From: Microbacterium sp.
GTDB taxonomy: Bacteria; Actinomycetota; Actinomycetes; Actinomycetales; Microbacteriaceae
Length of the DNA stretch: 64,000 nt
Direction: 5' to 3'
NCBI RefSeq assembly: GCF_017305435.1
Contig: NZ_JAFKIP010000002.1
Coordinates: forward strand, 1-64,000
Positions within the stretch are counted from its first letter, which is position 1, and each line of letters starts with the position of its first letter. A program made the translations under genes and the position numbers. Below the pieces are notes generated by a model that saw only the letters and a program-made list of their open reading frames with translations, made no database searches and had not been told where the DNA came from. Below, piece after piece: positions 33,043 through 41,435 of this stretch.

Positions 33043-33327
33043 TCACGATCCCGACGATGCGGGGGAGGCCTTCGCCTCAGACTTCGATGATGTCGAAGAT
33101 GACGTGCTCGCGCCACCGCTCTCGCCGGACGTCTTCGCCGACGAGGAGGACGCACGCGAGTCGGTGCGGTAGAAGCCCGAGCCGTTGAAGGTCACCCCGA
33201 CCGAACCGTACTGCTTGCGCAGGGGGCCACCGCACTCGGGGCACTCGGTGAGGGCGGAATCGCTGAAGGACTGGACGGCGTCGAAACGGTGGCCGCACTG
33301 CGTGCAGGCGTAGGCGTAGGTGGGCAT
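33043..33327 (-). CDS. FmdB-family zinc-ribbon protein
   Basis: A 94-residue protein. Residues 1-45 are the FmdB zinc ribbon: YACTQCGHRFD and ECPECGGPL give two CxxC pairs. The rest is a low-complexity Ser/Ala/Gly/Lys tail. FmdB proteins are putative regulators of uncertain function and commonly lie beside mscL, as here. Confidence 0.9.
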   Translation of the reverse strand: MPTYAYACTQCGHRFDAVQSFSDSALTECPECGGPLRKQYGSVGVTFNGSGFYRTDSRASSSSAKTSGESGGASTSSSTSSKSEAKASPASSGS

Positions 33328-33354
33328 GTGATCCTCGAGGGGGGCGGGGTGTCC

Positions 33355-33951
33355 TCAGCGCCCGGCGGGCGCGAGGGCGATGGTCTGAGTCGGGGTGACG
33401 ACGCCGGTGACCGGCTGGTCGTGCACATCGTGGGGCACGGCATCCAGGATCTCGCTGTCGAAGACGACCGCGTACACCGGCGGGCAGTGCTCCATGGACC
33501 CGATGGTCTTGTCGAAGTATCCGCGGCCCCACCCCATGCGCATGCCGGTGCGGTCGACGGCGGCGGCGGGCACGATCAAGAGGTCGACGTCGTTCACGGC
33601 GAGCGGGCTCAGCACCTCGCCGACGGGCTCCGGCGTGCCGTAGAGCCCGTCCGCGATCTCGCCGTCGGGGTCGGCGACGGCCCAGTCCATGAGGCCGTCC
33701 TCGCGGGTGATCGGCAGGAGCACGCGGATGCCGCGCGCCACCGCCCCGCGGATGAAGTCCTGCGTCCCCGGCTCGGTGGGAGTCGACAGGAAGCAGGACA
33801 CGCTGCGCGCGCCGAGGCGCTCGACGAGCGCGTCGAGCTGCACGGCCAGCCCCGCGGCATCCACCGCGCGGTCGGCGTCGGAGCGCTGCTGGCGTCGCTC
33901 GCGCAGATCGGCGCGCAGCGCCCGCTTCGCATCGGCGATGGCATCCGGCAT
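33355..33951 (-). CDS. 5-formyltetrahydrofolate cyclo-ligase
   Basis: A 198-residue enzyme that converts 5-formyl-THF to 5,10-methenyl-THF with ATP. The family landmarks are KRALRADLRERR at the N terminus, the FLSTPTEPGTQ block and the C-terminal GMRMGWGRGYFDKTI. The ATG at 33951 matches the usual length. It is the first gene of a three-gene leftward run with FmdB and MscL and is divergent from galU, an arrangement common in Actinobacteria. Confidence 0.93.
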   Translation of the reverse strand: MPDAIADAKRALRADLRERRQQRSDADRAVDAAGLAVQLDALVERLGARSVSCFLSTPTEPGTQDFIRGAVARGIRVLLPITREDGLMDWAVADPDGEIADGLYGTPEPVGEVLSPLAVNDVDLLIVPAAAVDRTGMRMGWGRGYFDKTIGSMEHCPPVYAVVFDSEILDAVPHDVHDQPVTGVVTPTQTIALAPAGR

Positions 33952-34012
33952 GGTCCGATTGTATTCGCGCTCCTCGTTACGGGACGTTTGTCGCCCTGAA
34001 ACACGTGCCGGA

Positions 34013-34018
34013 TAAGGT
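34013..34018 (+). promoter_or_regulatory. Predicted leaderless -10 box of galU
   Basis: TAAGGT lies exactly 6 nt before the ATG at 34025. There is no Shine-Dalgarno sequence. A possible TTGTCG -35 lies at 33988-33993. Confidence 0.45.
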
Positions 34019-34024
34019 AGCGAC

Positions 34025-34903
<879 letters not shown>

Positions 34904-34944
34904 CGCCGCGTCGGAGAGTGCGACCGACAGTGTGAGGAGGGCCG

Positions 34945-35574
34945 ATGGACGTGGCCACACCCCGTCAGCACGGTCGCATCTCGCTCCGACTCGTCAAACA
35001 GCGCGACGCCCGGGCACTGCAGGCGGAGCTCCTGAACAACCGATCGTGGCTGCGCCCATGGGAGGCGACGAGCCCCGACGGTCCCGTGTCGTTCGACATG
35101 CGCCTCGGCATCCGCCGCCTGCTGCAGCAGTACCGCGACGGCGGCGGCGTGCCCTTCGTCATGGAGTACGACGGAGAGATCGCCGGGCAGCTGAACGTGT
35201 GGGGGATCGCGCGCGGCTCGCTCTCGTCGGCGACGATCGGCTACTGGGTGGGCGAGCGCTTCGCGGGGCGCGACATCACCCCGACCTGCGTCGCCCTCGC
35301 GACCGACGTCTGCTTCCGTGAGCTGGGGCTGCACCGCATGGAGATCTGCATCCGACCGGAGAACAAGGCGAGCCTGCGCGTCGTCGAGAAGCTCGGGTTC
35401 CGCTACGAGGGGCTCCGTCGCCGGTTCATCCACATCGCGGGGGACTGGCGCGACCACTACGCCTTCGCGCTCGTCCGCGAAGAGGTGCCCGACGGCGTCC
35501 TGCAGCGCTGGGTGGCCGGGCGGGTGCCGGCGGATGCCGCGACGGTGCCGCTCTCGGACCGGCTGCCCGGTTGA
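34945..35574 (+). CDS. GNAT N-acetyltransferase (RimJ type)
   Basis: A 209-residue acetyltransferase. The pattern is that of RimJ/RimL enzymes that acetylate protein N termini: an N-terminal LRLV-type strand, NRSWLRPWEA, and the acetyl-CoA-binding region (GYWVGERFAGRDITPTCVAL, then ENKASLRVVEKLGFRYEG). It lies 42 bp downstream of galU with its own GGAGGGCCG site and is probably co-transcribed. Confidence 0.88.
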   Translation: MDVATPRQHGRISLRLVKQRDARALQAELLNNRSWLRPWEATSPDGPVSFDMRLGIRRLLQQYRDGGGVPFVMEYDGEIAGQLNVWGIARGSLSSATIGYWVGERFAGRDITPTCVALATDVCFRELGLHRMEICIRPENKASLRVVEKLGFRYEGLRRRFIHIAGDWRDHYAFALVREEVPDGVLQRWVAGRVPADAATVPLSDRLPG

Positions 35575-35660
35575 GGGCGCGGACCCGCTCCGGAGGCTTC
35601 AGGTTCGACTCGAACCTCAGACACGCGGGCGGGCTGACCGCCCGCGTGCCGTCTCGGCCC

Positions 35661-35666
35661 TAGCGT
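35661..35666 (+). promoter_or_regulatory. Predicted leaderless -10 box
   Basis: TAGCGT lies 7 nt before the ATG at 35674. Confidence 0.35.
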
Positions 35667-35673
35667 TGAGCGC

Positions 35674-36594
35674 ATGGGCGGCCAGGTTCTCGGTGGGGGA
35701 GTGATCATCCTCGTCGCCGTCGTGCTGTGGCTCGTCTATCTCCTCCCCTCGTGGCATGGCCGCCACCAGTTCAACGCCGCCGAGCGCAACGCCGTGCGGC
35801 TGAATCAGGCCCTCCGCGTCCTCGCCGAGACGAGCGAGACGCCGCAGGAGGTGCGCCTCGAGCTCAACGCCCGCACGGCGCTCGCCCACCAGCGCCTCGC
35901 CAAACAGGCGCAGACCGAGCGCGAGCAGGCGGACCTCGCTCGCGCCCGGGCCGAGCTCGCCGCCGCGACCCTCCTCGCCAAGGCCGAAGCCGCCGCCGCG
36001 CGCGAGCGCGCCGCGGCGACCTCGCGCGCTGCCGCCGCACGCCCCGAGCTGCGCCGGGCGCGTGCACGGCGCCGCGCGCGGCTCGTCGCGGCGACCGTCG
36101 CTGCCATCGCTCTCGCCCTCGCGATCGTCGGAGGGGTCCGCCTCGCGACGGGCGCGTCCGGCGTTCTGCTCTGGACCGGCCTCGTGCTCGGCGTGACGGC
36201 AGGGGCCGTGCTCGGTCGGATGTCGGTCGTGCAGCGTCGTGCCGTCGTGCGGGTCGCCGCGCCCGACGTCGTGCGTGTCGCCCGCGACCTGCAGGACGTC
36301 GCGCTCGGCTCGGATCGGGTCGGCTGGACTCCGCGTGAGCTGCCGCGGCCTCTCACGGCGTCGGCCGGCTCGCGCGCGGCGACGGTGCTGGATGAAGCGG
36401 CGGCGCGCGATGCGCTCCGCCGCGCCGCGCTCGAGGAAGCGATGCGGGCGCGCGCCGAGGCGCAGCGCCCGCCGTCGATCGTCGCGGCGCGGACGCGCCG
36501 CGACGAGGAGTTCACGGGCGGCCCCGGCGCCGGAGACGACGCGATCGAGGCACACGTGCGTCAGCTGCTGGCGCGACGCGCGAGCGGGCAGTAG
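35674..36594 (+). CDS. Hypothetical membrane protein
   Basis: A 306-residue protein. An N-terminal hydrophobic helix (about residues 5-24) is followed by a long Ala/Arg/Glu-rich helical segment likely to be a coiled coil (about residues 60-130), two closely spaced membrane helices (about residues 138-183) and a charged cytoplasmic tail. No family is recognised. Similar proteins are found between galU-linked genes and a tRNA in related genomes, from memory. Confidence 0.65.
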   Translation: MGGQVLGGGVIILVAVVLWLVYLLPSWHGRHQFNAAERNAVRLNQALRVLAETSETPQEVRLELNARTALAHQRLAKQAQTEREQADLARARAELAAATLLAKAEAAAARERAAATSRAAAARPELRRARARRRARLVAATVAAIALALAIVGGVRLATGASGVLLWTGLVLGVTAGAVLGRMSVVQRRAVVRVAAPDVVRVARDLQDVALGSDRVGWTPRELPRPLTASAGSRAATVLDEAAARDALRRAALEEAMRARAEAQRPPSIVAARTRRDEEFTGGPGAGDDAIEAHVRQLLARRASGQ

Positions 36595-36644
36595 CGGTGT
36601 GCGAGAGCCCCCTCGGACGCGTGCTAATGTAGATGACGGTTCAC

Positions 36645-36720
36645 GGGCCTATGGCGCAGTTGGTAGCGCGCCTCGTTCGCATCGAGGAGGTCAGGAGTTC
36701 GAATCTCCTTAGGTCCACCA
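36645..36720 (+). tRNA. tRNA-Ala (anticodon CGC)
   Basis: A complete 76-nt cloverleaf including an encoded CCA. The acceptor stem GGGCCTA pairs with TAGGTCC and contains the G3-U70 pair that identifies alanine tRNAs. The D arm is GCGC-AGTTGGTA-GCGC, the anticodon stem CCTCG/CGAGG encloses TTCGCAT with anticodon CGC at 36678-36680, and the T arm is AGGAG-TTCGAAT-CTCCT. Confidence 0.97.
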
Positions 36721-36762
36721 CATCAGTCTCTTTGGAACAAGTGACTTTGTAAGAGCCACCTT

Positions 36763-36798
36763 CACACGGCGCTTCTCTCTCGGGAGAGGCGCCGTGTG
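36763..36798. terminator. Hairpin between tRNA-Ala and WYL regulator
   Basis: CACACGGCGC pairs with GCGCCGTGTG, enclosing an inner CTCTC-TCGG-GAGAG stem with a 2-nt bulge. It lies between the rightward tRNA and the leftward WYL gene and probably terminates both. Confidence 0.65.
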
Positions 36799-36843
36799 TG
36801 GTTTCGGCCACGGTGACGATCGCGTGGCCGTGACCGGGGTGAC

Positions 36844-37827
36844 TCACGGCGCGGTTGCGGAGAATCGCTGGGCGAGTTCGGCGAACGCGGACGCGAGTTC
36901 GGGTGGGTTGACCTGGCTGATGGTGGCATCGAACAGCGCGAGTTTGACGGCGAGGCTGTTCCATGACCAGGAGCCCATTCGAACCCGGCAGGTATCGAGG
37001 CTGAGTCCTTCTACGGTGCCGTCGCGGACATAGGGGACTGCTTCGGCGGCGGGAATCCCGAGGATAGCGTCGCCCCAATGGGGCCAGCTGTCGGGTCCTG
37101 TGGAACCTCTGAAGCGTGCCGACAGGTACGCGGCTGGGTCACCGCCAGGCACCGAGCGTGGGGTGAAGTGTTTGCCGTTGTGAGAGCGGGGGAAGATCCG
37201 GTCAGCACGGTAGATGCGCCAGTCGTCGCGGGTGGTGGAGTATCCGATGACATACCAGTGGCCGTTGCTGAGGATCAGGTGGTGGGGTTCCGTCCGGGAG
37301 GGCGGTCCGGGTTCGGTGTCGGGGTTTACGACCGAGGCGTAGTCGAAGCGGAGTTCTTCGCTCTTCTGGATCGCCTCGCCGATGCGCAGCAACACGGCCG
37401 GGTTCGCGGCTGTTTGCTGCGGGTGGCCGGGAACCGAGGAGGCGGCGGTGAGTGTCTCGATGCGGCGTGCGAGATGGTCGGGCATGGTGCGGGTGATGAT
37501 GGCGAGGGCTCGCTCGGCGGCGTCAGCGATGCCTGCACCGAGGGCGCCCGCGGCCCCCAGCGAGAGGGCGATGGCGATGGCCTGCTCGTCATCGATCATG
37601 AGCGGCGGCAGATGGGTGCCTGCGCCGAGGCGGTAGCCTCCGTCGGGTCCACGGGTGGCATCGATCCGGTAGTCCAGTTCTCGCAGGCGTTCCACGTCGC
37701 GGCGCACGGTTCGCTCGCTGACCTCCAGCCGTTGCGCCAGGAGGCGTGCCGGCCAATCCCGGCGCGCTTGCAGCAATGAGAGCAGAGCAAGGAGCCGCTG
37801 CGAGGTGGAGGTCGACGAAGAGGGCAC
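36844..37827 (-). CDS. WYL-domain transcriptional regulator
   Basis: A 327-residue regulator. The N-terminal HTH_11 winged helix (RLLALLSLLQARRDWPARLL, then LEVSERTVRRDVERLRELDY) spans about residues 8-60. The WYL domain at about residues 135-230 includes the SNGHWYVIGYSTTRDDWRIY ligand-binding strand. Such proteins repress or activate neighbouring genes in response to nucleic-acid-related or other ligands. The GTG at 37827 is chosen because the frame further upstream is not protein-like. The gene is divergent from the DUF1761 gene, its likely target. Confidence 0.85.
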   Translation of the reverse strand: MPSSSTSTSQRLLALLSLLQARRDWPARLLAQRLEVSERTVRRDVERLRELDYRIDATRGPDGGYRLGAGTHLPPLMIDDEQAIAIALSLGAAGALGAGIADAAERALAIITRTMPDHLARRIETLTAASSVPGHPQQTAANPAVLLRIGEAIQKSEELRFDYASVVNPDTEPGPPSRTEPHHLILSNGHWYVIGYSTTRDDWRIYRADRIFPRSHNGKHFTPRSVPGGDPAAYLSARFRGSTGPDSWPHWGDAILGIPAAEAVPYVRDGTVEGLSLDTCRVRMGSWSWNSLAVKLALFDATISQVNPPELASAFAELAQRFSATAP

Positions 37828-37924
37828 GAGATCGATTCTGCCGAAATACCGGACTCTCTCTGACCGCAATACCAGGAAAGGTGTGACCGGGTCGGATCGT
37901 CCGGGCCGGAAAGGCACTTCCTTT

Positions 37925-38341
37925 ATGTTCACTGTTCTCGCGCAGCTCAACTGGCTCGCCATCCTGGTCGCGTTCATCGTCTCCGCTGCCCTGGCCGCGG
38001 TGTACTTCCCCGTGTTGATCGCGAAACCCTATGCGGTCGCGTTGGGTCGTCAGGATGCGCCGAGTATCAAAGGCACCCCGGTCAGCAACCTCGGGCCGGT
38101 GGTGTGCGTGCTGCTGATCACGATCACCAGCGCGGTCCTGCTGCGGGCAATGGATGTCACTGATGTCGGGGAGGCGGTCGTATTCGCCCTCATCGTCGGG
38201 GTTGGTTACCTGACGGTGATGACGTTTCAGATCGCGATCAACCCGAACTTCCCGCGCCCACTGCTCTACGGGCTGATCAACGCCCCGTACTTCATCCTCA
38301 GCAGCATCCTGACCGCCATCATCGTGACCCTCATCCGGTAA
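37925..38341 (+). CDS. DUF1761 membrane protein
   Basis: A 138-residue protein with four predicted membrane helices (about residues 8-30, 55-74, 82-102 and 115-137). The LNWLAILVAFIVSAALAAVYF start matches the DUF1761 family, whose function is unknown. A GGAAAGG site lies about 10 nt before the ATG at 37925. It is probably controlled by the divergent WYL regulator. Confidence 0.75.
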   Translation: MFTVLAQLNWLAILVAFIVSAALAAVYFPVLIAKPYAVALGRQDAPSIKGTPVSNLGPVVCVLLITITSAVLLRAMDVTDVGEAVVFALIVGVGYLTVMTFQIAINPNFPRPLLYGLINAPYFILSSILTAIIVTLIR

Positions 38342-38467
38342 AAGGGTCGCCATCACGATCGGTGCAGCACATCAGCATCACCACTACACCTCACCTCTAG
38401 CTACGACCGAGCTGGGCGGCACGGCGTGAGCACCCACACTGTGCCGCCCCGCCCTATGAGGAGAACC

Positions 38468-39631
38468 ATGCGCTACGTGTCCGGTCGGGAACGACGAGCT
38501 CGCCTCGCCACCCGACACGCCCTCACCCCCGGCGCCCGCGTCTCGACGCCTCTGGCGGCCGCAGAGGCGGTTGTTGCTCTTCACGCGACCGAAGCCCCCT
38601 CCGTGCACCTCTCCGTCTGGGCCAGATCCCGCACTGTCGGGCCGGAGCAGATCACCGCTGCACTCGGAAGGGACCACGCACTCGTCAAGCAGCTCGCGAT
38701 GCGCCGCACCCTGTTCGCATTCCCACAAGACCTGATCTCGGCAGTGCTTCCCAGCGCCGCCGCGCGCGTTGCAACCGCCGAACGCGCCGGTACGATCCGC
38801 GACATCGAACGCGCCGGCATCGCGCCCGGCGGTGCTGCATGGCTCGACGCCGCGCGGCGAGACGTGGTCACCGCCCTCGAGGCGCACGGCGCGCTGTCGA
38901 CTGCGGAGTTGCGCCGGGTCGTCCCGATCATCCGCACCGTCATCCCCGGCATCGGGGCAGAGACGTGGTCCTCTTACCGGCTTCTCACCCTCCTCGGCGC
39001 AGAGGGTGTCATCGTTCGCGGACCGTCGCGTGGGCAGTTCCCCAACGCCAGACCCCTGTGGACGCTGGCCTCCACCTGGCTCGACACCCATCACCACATG
39101 ACCGCGACTGAGGGATATCGGGAGATCGTGCGCCGGTGGCTGCACGCGTTCGGGCCAGGCACAGAGGAGGACCTCGTCTGGTGGCTGGGCGCCACCAAAA
39201 CCATCGTCCGCACCGCCCTCACCGAACTCGAGGCGATCCCCGTCACCCTCGACGGGCCGCACCCTGGATGGCTGCTGCCAGACGATATGGACCCCGTCCC
39301 CGATCCCCCATCATGGACGGCTCTGCTGCCTGTCCTCGACCCCACTGTGATGGGCTGGAAACACCGCGACTTCTATCTCGGATCCCATGCCGCGGCACTG
39401 TTCGACAAGCTCGGCAACGCAGGCACCACGGCCTGGGTCAACGGACGTGCTGTCGGCTGCTGGACCCAAGACGAGGATGGAGCCGTTCAGGTACACCTCC
39501 TCCAGCCCATCCCCGACCGAGCACGCCGATCCCTCCACCACCGGGCCGCGCAACTCACGGCTTGGCTCGACGGTCGGCACATCTCCACGGGCTATCGATC
39601 ATCGGCCATGCTCGATCACAGAATCTCCTGA
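38468..39631 (+). CDS. Winged-helix DNA-binding protein, AlkZ/YcaQ-like
   Basis: A 387-residue protein of the HTH_42 superfamily, which includes the AlkZ and YcaQ DNA glycosylases that unhook interstrand crosslinks. The N-terminal ALHATEAPSVHLSVWARS block is characteristic; tandem winged helices follow, and FYLGSHAAALFDKLGN near residue 300 is in the beta-barrel part. I do not see the QxQ or QxD catalytic motif of AlkZ at a recognisable place, so activity is uncertain. The ATG at 38468 has an AGGAG 5 nt upstream; an in-frame GTG at 38426 is the alternative. Confidence 0.8.
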   Translation: MRYVSGRERRARLATRHALTPGARVSTPLAAAEAVVALHATEAPSVHLSVWARSRTVGPEQITAALGRDHALVKQLAMRRTLFAFPQDLISAVLPSAAARVATAERAGTIRDIERAGIAPGGAAWLDAARRDVVTALEAHGALSTAELRRVVPIIRTVIPGIGAETWSSYRLLTLLGAEGVIVRGPSRGQFPNARPLWTLASTWLDTHHHMTATEGYREIVRRWLHAFGPGTEEDLVWWLGATKTIVRTALTELEAIPVTLDGPHPGWLLPDDMDPVPDPPSWTALLPVLDPTVMGWKHRDFYLGSHAAALFDKLGNAGTTAWVNGRAVGCWTQDEDGAVQVHLLQPIPDRARRSLHHRAAQLTAWLDGRHISTGYRSSAMLDHRIS

Positions 39632-39781
39632 CCCGTCACGGCACTGCCGGACGAGGCACCGCCGTTAATGGCGCGGACCCAGGTGAAGTGTGCTGTGTGA
39701 TGTGTAGCGGCGCTGATCTCCACAGCAAACGTGACCTGCTTCGTTTCTCGCGTTCCGGGCGTCACGCGGCGGACCGGATCA

Positions 39782-39980
39782 GGTGGCGCGGAGGAGTGCG
39801 GCGGCGAGGGTGTGGTCGAGCCACGCGTGGAACTCGTCGAGGGTGTAGCCCCGACGCGACGGCGGACGAGCAGGTCGAAGGTCTCGGGGCTGGCGATCGC
39901 CCAGGGGTGTCGACGGCATCCGTGAGGTTGAGGCCGAAGGCGTCGTGGGGGAAGGCGTCGCCGATCGGTGACGAGGGCTC
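39782..39980 (-). pseudogene. Possible frameshifted remnant of a TetR-type C-terminal domain
   Basis: On the minus strand, protein-like segments run through all three frames in order: IGDAFPHDAFGLNLTDAVDTP, then WAIASPETFDLLVRRR, then GYTLDEFHAWLDHTLAAALL ending near 39782. Joined, they read like the end of a TetR-type regulator, with two frameshifts and no start. It abuts the stop of the PNPOx-type gene. The assignment rests on composite reading and is tentative. Confidence 0.35.
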
Positions 39981-40635
39981 ACCCGGGGAGCGCGATCGTC
40001 TCCCATTCCTCACCGGAGCGCGTGTAGGCGAGGCGGCGGCTCGCCGCGGAGGGGTGGGAGGTCCAGAACACCAGTCGGTGAGGAGTGACCGCGAAGCCCG
40101 CCCACCGTTCCGGCGGATCGAACGCGGGTCGTTCGGGTCCGCCGTGCGCGAGGAGGAACTCCTCCCATCCCGCGCGCCGATCGACCTGCGGGAGTCGCGC
40201 GAACTCCGCCGTGTTCTGCCAGGCCAGCTGCTGCAGATAGAACGAGCGGCTGCGGTACGCCTCGTCCGACTCCTCGCGGGGCGACGGCTGCGCCGTGCCC
40301 TGCACGACGAGCTGACGCGTGAAGCCGGGCCACAGGAGGGTGAGCGCGACCGCGGGATTCGCCGCGATCTCTGCGACCTTCCGGCTGTGCGCATCCGTGT
40401 GGAAGAAGAAGCGGGCCCCGTCGAAGTCGCTGAGCATCGTCGTGCGCGCATCGGGCACGCCGTCCAGACCGATGGTGGACACCGTCATCAGCATCCGGTC
40501 CTCGCCCGGCGCGGGCAGCCACTCGGCTGCGAGGGCGAGCGGGTCCGGAACGGGGGCGTCGGCGTGCACCGGATCGGCGTCGTGATCGATGACGACCGGT
40601 GCCGGAGGGATGCCGGGGTCATACGCGCGCGTCAT
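39979..40635 (-). CDS. Pyridoxamine 5'-phosphate oxidase-family protein
   Basis: A 218-residue FMN-binding split-barrel protein of the PdxH type. Key parts are TVSTIGLDGVPDARTTMLSD (FMN phosphate strand), FFFHTDAHSRKVAEIAANPA, LLWPGFTRQLVVQG, and a PdxH-like C-terminal dimerisation segment. The C-terminal RL-AP ending of true PdxH is only partly kept, so it may be a relative acting on another flavin-linked substrate. The ATG at 40635 overlaps the creatininase-family stop (ATGA); it is the last gene of that operon. Confidence 0.82.
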   Translation of the reverse strand: MTRAYDPGIPPAPVVIDHDADPVHADAPVPDPLALAAEWLPAPGEDRMLMTVSTIGLDGVPDARTTMLSDFDGARFFFHTDAHSRKVAEIAANPAVALTLLWPGFTRQLVVQGTAQPSPREESDEAYRSRSFYLQQLAWQNTAEFARLPQVDRRAGWEEFLLAHGGPERPAFDPPERWAGFAVTPHRLVFWTSHPSAASRRLAYTRSGEEWETIALPG

Positions 40636-41435
40636 CCGAACACGAACCCGTCGATCTCGGCGAGCGCCTCGCAGACGAAGTCCACACCGCGCTCGTACAG
40701 CACCTTGCCATACGCGGCGTTGGCGCCGGTCGCATCGCCGATGACCCCGTCGGGTCCGAAGTCGTCGCTCGTCCATCCGAACATCACGGGCTTGCGGTTG
40801 AAGCCGATGTGGGTGAGGCCGGCGATGTGCTCCGGGATGTTGCGTGCCGGCATGTCGGGTGCGACCAGGTGCGGCGCGAGGTGCATGACCAGAGACGTCT
40901 CGGAGAAGCCGCCGTGAATGCCCTGCCCCTTCTCGTCGGGGCGTCCTTCGAGGCCGTCGCCCGCCCCGCTCGCCGTCGCGGGCATCGAGAAGGTCCGCAG
41001 CCCGAAGCGGCGCCGGAGCTCGCGGTTCGCCCACCCGAGCAGCATGACGTTACCGCCGTGCCCGTTCACGAAGACGACGGTCCGCGCCGGGGTCATCGCG
41101 ATCGAACGGCCGATGTCGACGAGCGTGTCGAGCACCGTCGTCCCCTCGAGCCACACGGTGCCCGGTGCCCAGTGGTGCTCGTCGGACTTCGCGTAGCTGA
41201 TCGTCGGCAGCACCCAGGCGTCGATCCCCGCGGCGGCGACGCGCTCGACGGCGGCGATGGCGATGGTCTCGGCGACCAAGGCATCCGTGCGCAGCGGCAG
41301 GTGCGGCCCGTGATGCTCGATCGCTCCGATCGGCACGACGGCGATCGATCGTTCCGTGAGAAGCGAGGTGAGGGCCGGGCCGGAGAGGTCAGCCCAGTGA
41401 CGGGATGCCGGCGCGAAGGGGCGCGGAGCGGTCAA
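40632..41435 (-). CDS. Creatininase-family amidohydrolase
   Basis: A 267-residue metalloenzyme of the creatininase fold, which hydrolyses cyclic amides. The metal-binding motifs are intact: GAIEHHGPHLPLRTDA, KSDEHHWAPGTVWLEG, VNGHGGN and IHGGFSETSLVMHLAP. Members include creatinine amidohydrolase, MftE (mycofactocin) and FAPy deformylase, so the substrate is open. The start is TTG at 41435, which overlaps the upstream stop (TTGA) and follows AAGGGGG; no ATG or GTG at the right place exists. Confidence 0.87.
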   Translation of the reverse strand: MTAPRPFAPASRHWADLSGPALTSLLTERSIAVVPIGAIEHHGPHLPLRTDALVAETIAIAAVERVAAAGIDAWVLPTISYAKSDEHHWAPGTVWLEGTTVLDTLVDIGRSIAMTPARTVVFVNGHGGNVMLLGWANRELRRRFGLRTFSMPATASGAGDGLEGRPDEKGQGIHGGFSETSLVMHLAPHLVAPDMPARNIPEHIAGLTHIGFNRKPVMFGWTSDDFGPDGVIGDATGANAAYGKVLYERGVDFVCEALAEIDGFVFG

